Shown: in pieces, positions 7,352 through 15,501 of the stretch | Layout of the letters: each line of letters begins with the position of its first letter | Position numbering within the stretch: the stretch's first letter is position 1 | Origin: a bacterium | GTDB taxonomy: Bacteria; Verrucomicrobiota; Verrucomicrobiia; Limisphaerales; UBA11358 | Direction of reading: 5' to 3' | Assembly: GCA_021813325.1 (NCBI GenBank) | Contig: JAKALA010000043.1 | Location: forward strand, 1-36,286 | Length of the DNA stretch: 36,286 bases | The notes under the pieces: model-generated | What the model saw: only the letters and a program-made list of their open reading frames with translations | Database searches by the model: none | What the model was told of the DNA's origin: nothing | Made by a program: the position numbers and the translations under genes

Positions 7352-7990
7352 TCATTTCACCACCACGATTGAAGGACGGAACCCGACGGAAATGGTTTCA
7401 AGAAACCGGCCATATTCCTCCTGAAATTTGCGGTTGCGCGGCGAACAGCCCACGATCAACCGGGCCAGTTGCGGCAACGCCACCGGCAGCATGGTCAGGG
7501 AAATTTTCGCCAACTGCACGAAATGCGGCGGCACGTCGCCGCGCAAGCGTCCGGCCTCCTGTTTTTTGCGGATCACTTCCGCCACCTGGCGGGCCAGCCG
7601 CCGACGTTCTTTCTCATCGAGCACCGAATCGCGGACGGATTGCAGGGATTCCCACGCCAGCAAGCGCACCCAGTCGGCATCCTGGCAGTTCTGCCTGAAC
7701 CACTGGGGCAGGCTGGAAACCAGTTTCGGGTCCACCGCCATTTCCTCGGCCCGCCGCATGCGCTCGTTGATTTTGTGGCGCAGCACCGAGCGGAACAAAC
7801 CATTCTTGTCCTGAAAATAATGGTAAAGCATCCGCTTGTTGATTCTGGCGCGGCGGGCAATCGCCCCCACTCTGGCCCCGGCAAAACCCCGCACGGCGAA
7901 TTCTTTGAGCGCCGCCGCCAAAATGCGTTGCCGCGTGCGCTCGGGATCGCGGGAGACAATGTTTGCGGGCCTCTGTTTGGGGCGGAGCAT
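7352..7990 (-). CDS. TetR-family transcriptional repressor
   Basis: A 212-residue repressor, first gene of the efflux operon. The N-terminal DNA-binding domain (about 18-65) is classic: RTRQRILAAALKEFAVRGF, then a helix-turn-helix (VGAIARRARINKRMLYHYF) and the DKNGLF segment. The C-terminal half is a variable ligand-binding and dimer domain, presumably sensing a compound exported by the pump. An inverted repeat, GTAAC-6-GTTAC, sits 10 bases upstream of the ATG and is a good candidate for the operator, giving autoregulation of the repressor and of the downstream adaptor, pump and acyl-carrier-like genes. No strong ribosome-binding site is visible. The ligand is unknown. Confidence 0.93.
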   Translation of the reverse strand: MLRPKQRPANIVSRDPERTRQRILAAALKEFAVRGFAGARVGAIARRARINKRMLYHYFQDKNGLFRSVLRHKINERMRRAEEMAVDPKLVSSLPQWFRQNCQDADWVRLLAWESLQSVRDSVLDEKERRRLARQVAEVIRKKQEAGRLRGDVPPHFVQLAKISLTMLPVALPQLARLIVGCSPRNRKFQEEYGRFLETISVGFRPSIVVVK

Positions 7991-7999
7991 GGCTAGTTT

Positions 8000-8015
8000 G
8001 TAACCAAAAAGTTAC
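8000..8015. promoter_or_regulatory. Probable TetR operator (GTAAC-N6-GTTAC)
   Basis: GTAAC (8000-8004) and GTTAC (8011-8015) form an inverted repeat with a 6-nt spacer, ending ten bases before the start codon of the minus-strand tetR-type gene. Size and position suit a TetR dimer site overlapping the promoter or first transcribed bases of the efflux operon. Confidence 0.55.
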
Positions 8016-8030
8016 TTGGAAACAAGCGGT

Positions 8031-8335
8031 ATCTGGCCATCCTTTCCCCGGCGCGGCTTGATCCTGCCTTGGATGGCGACGTCACGTTGGCCCTCCGGAC
8101 GGGCGCCACTTGGCGCCCCTCCGGATCAGGGCGATGATTCAGGCTTGTCAAAACCGCGCCCGCCGCTTAGACGTGTAAGCCATGCCCCATTTTCCCAGAA
8201 CTTCGCGCCGGCGCCTTCAGGCTAGAACATCGTGAAAACGAAACCGGTGCGCCGGTTGAGGCGATGAATGACGCCGTCAGGTTGGCGGCGGGCCACGGCG
8301 CTTCGTGAGGGGAGCCGATTGTTGAAAGAAAACAT
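8031..8335. other. Divergent intergenic region with a strong compound hairpin
   Basis: No gene was seen between the efflux operon (minus) and the beta-propeller gene (plus). The region must carry the promoters of both units. It contains a strongly paired element at 8094-8125: TCCGG, 2-nt bulge, GGGCGCC, loop ACTT, GGCGCCC, 2-nt bulge, CCGGA. No T-tract follows it, so it is not a standard intrinsic terminator. Confidence 0.45.
8094..8125. repeat. Compound GC-rich hairpin
   Basis: The inner stem GGGCGCC (8101-8107) pairs with GGCGCCC (8112-8118) around the loop ACTT; the outer stem TCCGG (8094-8098) pairs with CCGGA (8121-8125), the two separated by a symmetric 2-nt internal loop. It may be a mobile REP-like repeat or a structured RNA leader; neither can be decided from one copy. 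Confidence 0.45.
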
Positions 8336-9469
8336 ATGATACGATCCTTGTTAACGCTCGGTTGCCTTTGTGTCGCCGGCCGGTTGGAAACCGGCGTGAG
8401 TTCAGCGCAGGAGGTTGGGCCAACCACGATTCAAAATCCCGAGTTGCGCGCCGGCTTTTCGATTCCGCGCACCTGGACGCGCCAGGGCATGGTGTTGAAG
8501 CGCCAGCAAAATGAGAAAGGCGTCAGCGGCGATCCTTGCATCGTTTGGGACGAGGCGATTCATGGCTGGCGAATGGTCCTCTTTTACGATCCCTGGGGCC
8601 ATGCGCAGGCCATCTGCACGAATCGGGACAACCTCGGTCCGGGACAATGGAAATTGGAAGGACCGTTGCCGGTGACCAATCCGCAGGCCGTGGGCGGTTT
8701 TCACAAGCCGTTCATCGTGATGGACCCGGATCATCCCAATCAGGCCGCGAAGGTTGACGGACATTACTGGCTGCTGGTGGTGAGTTTCAAAGACGGCCAT
8801 AAACAGATTCAGCGGGCGTGGTCGGAGAAACTGGCCGGGCCGTGGACGTTCGAGCCGCAAGCGATTATTCCGACGGGTGCCGAAACGGATTTCGATGGCA
8901 AGCATACCGACGCGGTGACGGGCTATTATTTTCCCGAGCGGAAAGAATTCTTGTATTTCTACATGGGCTATCCGCGCAAGGCGCAAGCCCGGAAAATCAG
9001 TCCGTATGGCTCCGCGCAGGCGGTGGCCACGCAAAAATTGGGCGAGACCGTGGCCACAAAACAGGGCGTGATTCTCGAACCCTGCCAGCAGCCGGGGCAC
9101 TGGGCTTCCGGCTGGGTCGGTGGCTTGCAGCTTCTGCGCGGACGCGAGCATCGCTGGGTGGCGGTGATCAATGCCTCTCCCACTGCGCCGGAACCCGGCA
9201 ACCGCGCCGAGTGGAATGAGGAACCGCCACCGAGCCTCGGGGGCTTTGCCTGGTGCGACGAAACCTGGCCGGTGAAAGGCTGGCATTTTGCGCCGGAGCC
9301 GATTGAGTGGGTCAAAGACATTCCGCAATCGGCGCTGGATGCGGGCGAGGGCTACAACCTGTGGCGGCAGTTCATCCATATTTTACCGGATGGTCGCGGC
9401 GCTCTTTTTTACAACAGCGGCTACTACGGGCGCGAGCAGTTGTATCTGAAAATCAGCGATCAGCCTTGA
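8336..9469 (+). CDS. Secreted five-bladed beta-propeller glycosidase-like protein (GH43/GH117-like)
   Basis: A 377-residue exported protein. A signal peptide (about residues 1-24, MIRSLLTLGCLCVAGRLETG, cleavage near SSA-QE) is followed by repeated beta-rich segments typical of five-bladed propeller glycosidases: GDPCIVWDEAIHGWRMVLFY, GGFHKPFIVMDPD, DGHYWLLVVSFKDG, GKHTDAVTGYYFPERKEFLY and a final GRGALFYNSGYYG. The acidic residues in the first and middle blades could be catalytic, but I cannot assign the acid and base with confidence. The exact family (GH43, GH117 or an unnumbered relative) cannot be settled by eye. It is the first gene of the carbohydrate-degradation block and lies 96 bases before the GH78 gene on the same strand, so they may be cotranscribed. 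Confidence 0.75.
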   Translation: MIRSLLTLGCLCVAGRLETGVSSAQEVGPTTIQNPELRAGFSIPRTWTRQGMVLKRQQNEKGVSGDPCIVWDEAIHGWRMVLFYDPWGHAQAICTNRDNLGPGQWKLEGPLPVTNPQAVGGFHKPFIVMDPDHPNQAAKVDGHYWLLVVSFKDGHKQIQRAWSEKLAGPWTFEPQAIIPTGAETDFDGKHTDAVTGYYFPERKEFLYFYMGYPRKAQARKISPYGSAQAVATQKLGETVATKQGVILEPCQQPGHWASGWVGGLQLLRGREHRWVAVINASPTAPEPGNRAEWNEEPPPSLGGFAWCDETWPVKGWHFAPEPIEWVKDIPQSALDAGEGYNLWRQFIHILPDGRGALFYNSGYYGREQLYLKISDQP

Positions 9470-9565
9470 TTGGCGAACGACGGCGTAATCTGGCTGAATT
9501 TCGTTCTGGCGAGCGGAAATGAATGGCCGCGCTGAGGGCGCCCGCATACCCTCGCATCTTTACCA

Positions 9566-12500
9566 ATGAACCTGACGAACCCGGTCAAAACCCTCCGATT
9601 GATTGTATGCGTCGTTTTATTTGTCTGCGCCGGCATCATCCCAAGCCTGGCATCGATTGTGCCGGTAAAGTTGCAGTGCGAATACCGGACTAATCCGCTG
9701 GGCATTGATGTCGTTTCGCCGCGTCTGTTCTGGCAGGTGCAATCATCCGAGCGTGACCAATCGCAGACGGCTTACCGAATTCTGGTCGCGAGTAGTCGGG
9801 AGCAGCTTCACGAAAATCAGGGTGATTTGTGGGATTCTGGAAAGGTCGCCAGCGATGAGACAATCAACCTTGTTTATGCGGGCAAGCCGCTGACTTCGGG
9901 CGAACCGTGTTTTTGGAAGGTAAAAGTTTGGGATAAAAATGGTCAAGCCTCGGACTGGAGCGCGTCCGCGCATTGGAGCATGGGATTGCTTTCGCCCGGT
10001 GACTGGCGGGGAAAATGGATCGGCTGGGATCACGGCGAAGTCACCAACGATTTTGGCGAAGCGCAATGGATTTGGTTCCCGGAAGGAAATCCACAGGATC
10101 AGGCGCCGCTCGGCACGCGCTATTTTCGCCGGACGTTTACGCTGCCAGCCAACCAAACTGTGATCGAAGCAATCCTTGAAATCAGTGCCGATGACCAATT
10201 CGAATTGTTCGTCAATGGCCGGGCCGCTGGCCGGGGAGATAGTTGGAAGCAGCCGCAAAAATTGGACCTCGGCACGTTTTTGAAGCCGGGGGAAAACCTG
10301 CTGGCGATCATGGCGCGTAACATTGGCGACCACCCAAATCCCGCCGGAGTGATCGCCAAACTGAATGTCACTTTCCGGCAAGGCGCTCCCATGACGTTGA
10401 TGACCGACCCGCTTTGGAAATCCTCGACCAATGGTCCCGCGGGCTGGGATACGTTAGTTTACGATGATCACACTTGGGCCTCGGCGAAGGCTCTGGGCGA
10501 ATACGGCACGCAACCTTGGGGAATCATTCAGAATGATGATCGTCCGCTGCCCGCCCGCTATTTGCGGCGCACATTTGCCGTGCCGAAAAAAGTGAAGCGA
10601 GCCACCGCCTATGTCTGCGGGCTGGGGCTCTCGGAACTGTATTTGAACGGTCAGAAAGTCGGTCGTGATTTATTGTCGCCCGCCATGGCCGAGTATGACC
10701 GGCGGGCGTTTTATGTGACCTATGAGGTGACGGATCAATTGCGGCGCGGCCGCAATGCCGTGGGCGTGATACTCGGCAACGGCCGCTACTACGCGCCCCG
10801 CGTAAAGGTGCCGGCTGAGTGCCGGACCTTTGGTTACCCCAAGCTGTTGTTGCAATTGAACATTGAATACGCCGATGGCACTACGGCGCAGGTGGTCAGC
10901 GATGCGCGGTGGAAGCTGACCGACGACGGTTCGATTCGCGCCAACAACGAATTCGACGGCGAAGTGGATGATGCGCGAAAGGAATTTCCCGATTGGGATC
11001 GCGCCGCGTTCGATGACGCCAAATGGCATCCCGTGGAACTGGTGCAACCCGGCGCGCCCGTGTTATCGGCGCAAATTGGCGAGCCGATGCGGGTGGTGGA
11101 TACAGTTCGTCCCGTGGCCGTCACCCAGCCGCGCCCCGGCGTTTTCATTTACGATCTGGGCCAGAACATGGCCGGCTGGTGCCGTTTGAACGTGCAAGGC
11201 CCGGCGGGCACGACAGTGAAACTTCGCTACGCGGAGGGCACCAATTCCGACGGCACGCTTTACACCGCCAACCTGCGCAGCGCCAAGGCGGAGGATTTTT
11301 ACACGCTCAAAGGACACGGGCGCGAATCGTATGCGCCCCGCTTCACACATCACGGTTTTCGTTACGTTGAAGTCACTGGCTTTCCCGGCAAACCCAACCT
11401 TAATTCGCTGGTTGGCGAAGTGGTGCATGATGCGTTGCCCAAGGTCGGCGAATTCGCCACTTCGAATCCGCTGATCAATCAGATTTACCACAACATCTAC
11501 TGGGGCACGCGGGATAATTACCGCACTCTGCCCACCGACATGCCACGCGATGAGCGTCAAGGCTGGATGGGCGACCGGCAGGAAGTTTCCAAAGGGGAAA
11601 CGTTCTTGTTCAATATCGCGCCGTTGTATGCGCAATGGCTGCTGGACATTCGCGATGCGCAGCGCGCCGATGGCAGCGTGCCGGATGTGTGCCCGGCGTT
11701 CTGGCCGCTCTATCAGGATGGGGTTGTCTGGGCCAGCACTTACATCATCGTTCCGAACATGCTGTATGATCAATACGCCGATGTCGGCATTTTGCAGGAG
11801 CATTATGATGCGATGAAACTCTGGACCGATTACATGGAAAAATATCTGGATCATGGCGTGATGACCCGGAATACCTATGGCGACTGGTGTTTCCCGCCGC
11901 GTTCGCCAGCCGAGCTGACCGTGATTAATTCCTCCGATCCCAAATTGACCACGGACGGCAACCTGATGAGCACCGCCATTTTTTATCACGACCTGCAACT
12001 CATGGCCCGCTCCGCCCGGCTTTTGCAAAAACCGGCTGACGCCCGGAAATTTGAGGCGCTTGCCGGTGAAATGAAAATCGCTTTCAACCAGCGTTATTAC
12101 CAGCCGAAGCTTGGTTATTACGACAACGGAACCCAAACGGCCTGCATTCTTCCGCTGGCGTTCGGTCTCGTGCCGGAGGAATACCGAACCAATGTGTTCA
12201 ATCATCTCGTCGAGAAAATTACGGTGGAAAGTGACAACCACCTCGGAACCGGCTTGATCGGCGGACATTATTTGATGCGCGTCTTGTCAGATAATGGCCG
12301 TCCTGACCTCGCTTACACCATCGCCACCCAGACGACGTATCCGAGCTGGGGCTATATGATTTCCAAAGGGGCCACCACGATGTGGGAGTTGTGGAATGGC
12401 GACACCGCCGATGCCGGCATGAACTCGCGCAACATCGTCATGCTGATAGGCGACCTCAATATCTGGCTTCACGAATACCTCGCCGGCATCCGACCGGGCG

Positions 12501-12817
12501 CACCAGGCTTCAAGCAGATTATCATCAAGCCCGAACCCGTTGGTGATCTCACATGGGCAAAGGGCGTTTATGATTCCATTCATGGTCGTATTGCCAGCGA
12601 ATGGAACCGCACCGCTCGCGAATTTGATTTGAAAGTCACCATCCCAGCGAACACCACAGCGACGGTTTATGTGCCGGCCAGGAATCCGGGATCCGTCACC
12701 GAAAGCGGCAAGCCGGCGGCCACGCAGCAAGGTGTTCAATGCTTGCGGCAGGAAAATGACTGCGCGGTTTTTCAAATCGGATCCGGAAATTATTGTTTTG
12801 TCGCCCATGAAAATTAG
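9566..12817 (+). CDS. GH78 alpha-L-rhamnosidase, secreted
   Basis: A 1083-residue exported enzyme that removes terminal alpha-L-rhamnose from plant or microbial glycans. The signal peptide covers about residues 1-30 (LIVCVVLFVCAGIIPSLAS). Then come an Ig-like N-terminal domain (about 32-140; YRTNPLGIDVVSPRLFWQVQ), a jelly-roll module (about 150-270; DDQFELFVNGRAAGRGDSW), the family's N-terminal beta-sandwich (about 330-500; LYLNGQKVGRDLL), a second beta-sandwich (about 520-620; FIYDLGQNMAGW), the (alpha/alpha)6 barrel (about 630-990) and a C-terminal beta-sandwich. Catalytic-site motifs are intact: DERQGWMGD (D662, E663, D670) and TTMWELWNGD (E941, the likely base). The extra jelly-roll near the N-terminus may bind carbohydrate. 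The last 11 bases overlap the next gene, implying coupled translation. Confidence 0.95.
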   Translation: MNLTNPVKTLRLIVCVVLFVCAGIIPSLASIVPVKLQCEYRTNPLGIDVVSPRLFWQVQSSERDQSQTAYRILVASSREQLHENQGDLWDSGKVASDETINLVYAGKPLTSGEPCFWKVKVWDKNGQASDWSASAHWSMGLLSPGDWRGKWIGWDHGEVTNDFGEAQWIWFPEGNPQDQAPLGTRYFRRTFTLPANQTVIEAILEISADDQFELFVNGRAAGRGDSWKQPQKLDLGTFLKPGENLLAIMARNIGDHPNPAGVIAKLNVTFRQGAPMTLMTDPLWKSSTNGPAGWDTLVYDDHTWASAKALGEYGTQPWGIIQNDDRPLPARYLRRTFAVPKKVKRATAYVCGLGLSELYLNGQKVGRDLLSPAMAEYDRRAFYVTYEVTDQLRRGRNAVGVILGNGRYYAPRVKVPAECRTFGYPKLLLQLNIEYADGTTAQVVSDARWKLTDDGSIRANNEFDGEVDDARKEFPDWDRAAFDDAKWHPVELVQPGAPVLSAQIGEPMRVVDTVRPVAVTQPRPGVFIYDLGQNMAGWCRLNVQGPAGTTVKLRYAEGTNSDGTLYTANLRSAKAEDFYTLKGHGRESYAPRFTHHGFRYVEVTGFPGKPNLNSLVGEVVHDALPKVGEFATSNPLINQIYHNIYWGTRDNYRTLPTDMPRDERQGWMGDRQEVSKGETFLFNIAPLYAQWLLDIRDAQRADGSVPDVCPAFWPLYQDGVVWASTYIIVPNMLYDQYADVGILQEHYDAMKLWTDYMEKYLDHGVMTRNTYGDWCFPPRSPAELTVINSSDPKLTTDGNLMSTAIFYHDLQLMARSARLLQKPADARKFEALAGEMKIAFNQRYYQPKLGYYDNGTQTACILPLAFGLVPEEYRTNVFNHLVEKITVESDNHLGTGLIGGHYLMRVLSDNGRPDLAYTIATQTTYPSWGYMISKGATTMWELWNGDTADAGMNSRNIVMLIGDLNIWLHEYLAGIRPGAPGFKQIIIKPEPVGDLTWAKGVYDSIHGRIASEWNRTAREFDLKVTIPANTTATVYVPARNPGSVTESGKPAATQQGVQCLRQENDCAVFQIGSGNYCFVAHEN

Positions 12818-15182
12818 CCGTTTAGCCGGTTGCTCACCGCGCTGGCACGTTACGCTCGTTGCCCTGGCATTGGTAGCGATGCCTTGGAGCAATCGCGCCG
12901 CCGAAAGTCAACCAGAGCCGTCCTCACTTCCGCCCATCGATCGTCATGCGCTCGTGAGCCGGCACGATATTAATTGGCCCGACTTGAAGGGGGAAATCCC
13001 GCTGGGCAACGGCAACTTCGCTTTCAATGCCGATGGCACCGGTTTGGAAACCGTGGGCGGCAATACGATGTCGCACTGGTGCTGGCACAGTTTTCCGCTG
13101 CCGGCCGGCATCCGCAAGGAACAACTCAAGCCGTGGGCCACGCCGGATCACGGGCGCATGACCAACCCGTTGACCACGCGCGATCCGGAGCCGCTGGCGA
13201 GCTGGGAATATAACAACCCGCAGCCGTTAAATTTGGGGCGGATCGGTTTCATCAACCAGGCGGGCGAACGCTTGACCGCGGCCGAGGTGCAGGTGAAGTC
13301 GCGCCGACTGGAATTGTGGACCGGTCTGTTGACAAGCCAGTTCACCTATCTCGGCGAACCGGTCACGGTGCAAACGTGTGTGGCTCCCAAGTCAGATGTG
13401 GTGGCGGTGCGGGTGGAGTCGCCGTTGCTGCGCGATGGTCGCTTGCAAGTGATGCTCGATTTTCCGGCGCCGACGCTCAATGTCGGCGGCTGGCTGGGAG
13501 ATTTTTCCCGGATCGCGGGACAGGAAACGACCATTACGCGTCAGGCCCCCGGCTGGTTGCAGTTGCATCGCACCATTGATGATGCGCAATACGACGTGGT
13601 TTTGGATGGTCAGGGATTTGGGATAAGCCGACCGGTTGAGTTGCATCCGGAAATCGAAAATGCCCGCTATGGCGCCGACGCGGGCGGCTGGACGAATGTC
13701 ACAGCACAAGTGGCCGGCGCGTTGCATGATCGTGGCTTCATCACCGCCAACAATGATGCGTTCGGCGATCCGGCCTATCAGCACCCCAAGCACCTGGTGA
13801 TCCAATATCGGCTTGAAAGAAAAGCGCAAACCAAGCGGCTCGCGGAAAATCAGAGCTGGAACATTCGTCCCTCACCGCATCAATTCATCCTGACGCCGGA
13901 TGCCGGAGTCGGCACCATGGAATTCACCTGCGGCTTTGGAACCAAGCTCGCGAACACCCACGCAACGACTTTTTCCGGCGTCAAAAAAGCTTGCGCCGTT
14001 TCCTGGCCGAAATTTTGGCAACGCGGCGGCGCCATTGATCTCTCGCAAAGTCGCGATCCGCGCTGGCGGGAATTGGAACGACGCATCGTGCTTTCGCAAT
14101 ATGAGCTCGCGGTGCAATCCGCCGGCGATTATCCCCCCGCCGAGGCGGGTTTGACCGGCGAGGATACCTGGCACGGCAAATGGCACTTTGAAATGATCTG
14201 GTGGCATCTCGCGCATTACGCGCTTTGGAATCGCTGGCCCATGGCGGAAAAGGCTCTTTCAATTTATGCCAGCGTGGCCCCGGTGGCCCGGCGCATTGCA
14301 ACGAACTTTGATTATGCGGGGTTGATGTGGCCGAAATCCACCGGCCCCAACGGCTACAACGATGGTTATCCCATCGAGATGTCGCTGTTGTGGCGCGAGC
14401 CGCATCCGATCTTTTTTGCCGAACTGGATTACCGGCTGCATCCGACCCCGGCCACGCTGGCCAAATGGAAAGACATCGTTTTCGGCACGGCGGCGTTCAT
14501 GGCGGATTATCCCAAACACAATCCGGCCAATGGCCAATACGATCTCGATCCCGTCTTTCCCGCCAGCGAAGGCGATACGAGTCCGCTGCGGACCAACACG
14601 GTTTTTGAAATCGCGTATTGGCACGTCGGGTTGGAGATGGCGCAGCAATGGCGACTGCGTCTGGGACTGCCGCGTGAACCGCGCTGGGACGAGGCGGAAC
14701 AGCAGCTCGCGCCGTTGCCGGAAAAGGACGGGCTTTACGTTTTTAGCAACTATCGTTCGGACACTTTTGTGACGCGCACATTTGATCATGTGGACAACAT
14801 CGGCATCGCCGGCATGTTGCCGCCGTTTCGCGGCCTTGATCCTGCAACCGCCCGGCGCACCGTGGAGGAAGTGGGGCGCAGTTGGAATTGGGATGCCACG
14901 TGGGGCTGGGATTTTCCGTGGATGGCGATGGCCGCCGCGCGGGTGGGCGATCCCCAACTGGCGGTGGATTCGCTGCTGAAGTCTTCCACCAAGAATCAAT
15001 ACGATGAACGCGGCATTTGCACCGGCGGCCCCGGGCCGTATCTGCCCGGCAACGGTGGTTTGCTTTATGCCGTGGCCATGATGGCGGCGGGCTGGGATGG
15101 CGCTCCCAATCGGCGCGCGCCGGGGTTTCCTGACGACGGCTCCTGGACCGTGCGCTGGGAAGGATTGAAAAAAGCTCCTTAA
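12807..15182 (+). CDS. Secreted six-hairpin glycosidase-like protein, family unassigned
   Basis: A 791-residue exported protein that starts 11 bases before the GH78 stop codon in another frame. I chose the ATG at 12807 because it begins a good signal peptide (VTLVALALVAMPWSNRAA) and the longer open frame lies inside GH78. The N-terminal third is beta-rich (WPDLKGEIPLGNGNFAF onward). The second half looks like an (alpha/alpha)6 barrel, with the conserved-looking segments DTWHGKWHFEMIWWHLAHYA, WPKSTGPNGYNDGYPIEMS, NTVFEIAYWHVGLEM and WDATWGWDFPWMAMAAARVG. This architecture recalls GH65/GH95-like enzymes, but I cannot place it in a numbered family. Acidic residues in the WHFEM and WDATWGWD segments are candidates for catalysis. 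Coupling to GH78 suggests it acts on the same rhamnose-containing glycan. Confidence 0.75.
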   Translation: MKISRLAGCSPRWHVTLVALALVAMPWSNRAAESQPEPSSLPPIDRHALVSRHDINWPDLKGEIPLGNGNFAFNADGTGLETVGGNTMSHWCWHSFPLPAGIRKEQLKPWATPDHGRMTNPLTTRDPEPLASWEYNNPQPLNLGRIGFINQAGERLTAAEVQVKSRRLELWTGLLTSQFTYLGEPVTVQTCVAPKSDVVAVRVESPLLRDGRLQVMLDFPAPTLNVGGWLGDFSRIAGQETTITRQAPGWLQLHRTIDDAQYDVVLDGQGFGISRPVELHPEIENARYGADAGGWTNVTAQVAGALHDRGFITANNDAFGDPAYQHPKHLVIQYRLERKAQTKRLAENQSWNIRPSPHQFILTPDAGVGTMEFTCGFGTKLANTHATTFSGVKKACAVSWPKFWQRGGAIDLSQSRDPRWRELERRIVLSQYELAVQSAGDYPPAEAGLTGEDTWHGKWHFEMIWWHLAHYALWNRWPMAEKALSIYASVAPVARRIATNFDYAGLMWPKSTGPNGYNDGYPIEMSLLWREPHPIFFAELDYRLHPTPATLAKWKDIVFGTAAFMADYPKHNPANGQYDLDPVFPASEGDTSPLRTNTVFEIAYWHVGLEMAQQWRLRLGLPREPRWDEAEQQLAPLPEKDGLYVFSNYRSDTFVTRTFDHVDNIGIAGMLPPFRGLDPATARRTVEEVGRSWNWDATWGWDFPWMAMAAARVGDPQLAVDSLLKSSTKNQYDERGICTGGPGPYLPGNGGLLYAVAMMAAGWDGAPNRRAPGFPDDGSWTVRWEGLKKAP

Positions 15183-15501
15183 ACAAACCAGCGTTGAGAC
15201 CGCTTGAAACCCGCGAAGTCCGCCAGCATTTGCCTTCAATAGCTGTTCCCCACAACTCGGTCTGGCTGAATCCGGAGCAGTCCAGGAAATTGCGTAGCCG
15301 TATTTTCGGACGGGACGCTTGCCTTCCTCCCGGAACCGCCGGGCAGTGACGCGCCCGCGTTTTCGGACTGTCAGTCAGAATACCCTGGCCACACGCGACC
15401 GGCACCCGGTTTTGCCATCCGATGAAAACCCAACCGCACCTGTGAAAAACCGGATTCATTTTACGGAATTACTCCGGCATTTGGCGGCCAAAACGCCAAA
15501 A
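15183..15501. other. Convergent intergenic region
   Basis: This stretch separates the plus-strand six-hairpin protein from the minus-strand arabinofuranosidase. No gene, strong hairpin with a T-tract, or clear repeat was recognised; the open frames entering it are antisense shadows of the flanking genes. Confidence 0.4.

Noticed and set aside
11063-12268. Minus-strand open frame of 401 codons inside GH78
   Set aside because: The GH78 frame has intact catalytic motifs throughout; the antisense frame has no recognisable fold.
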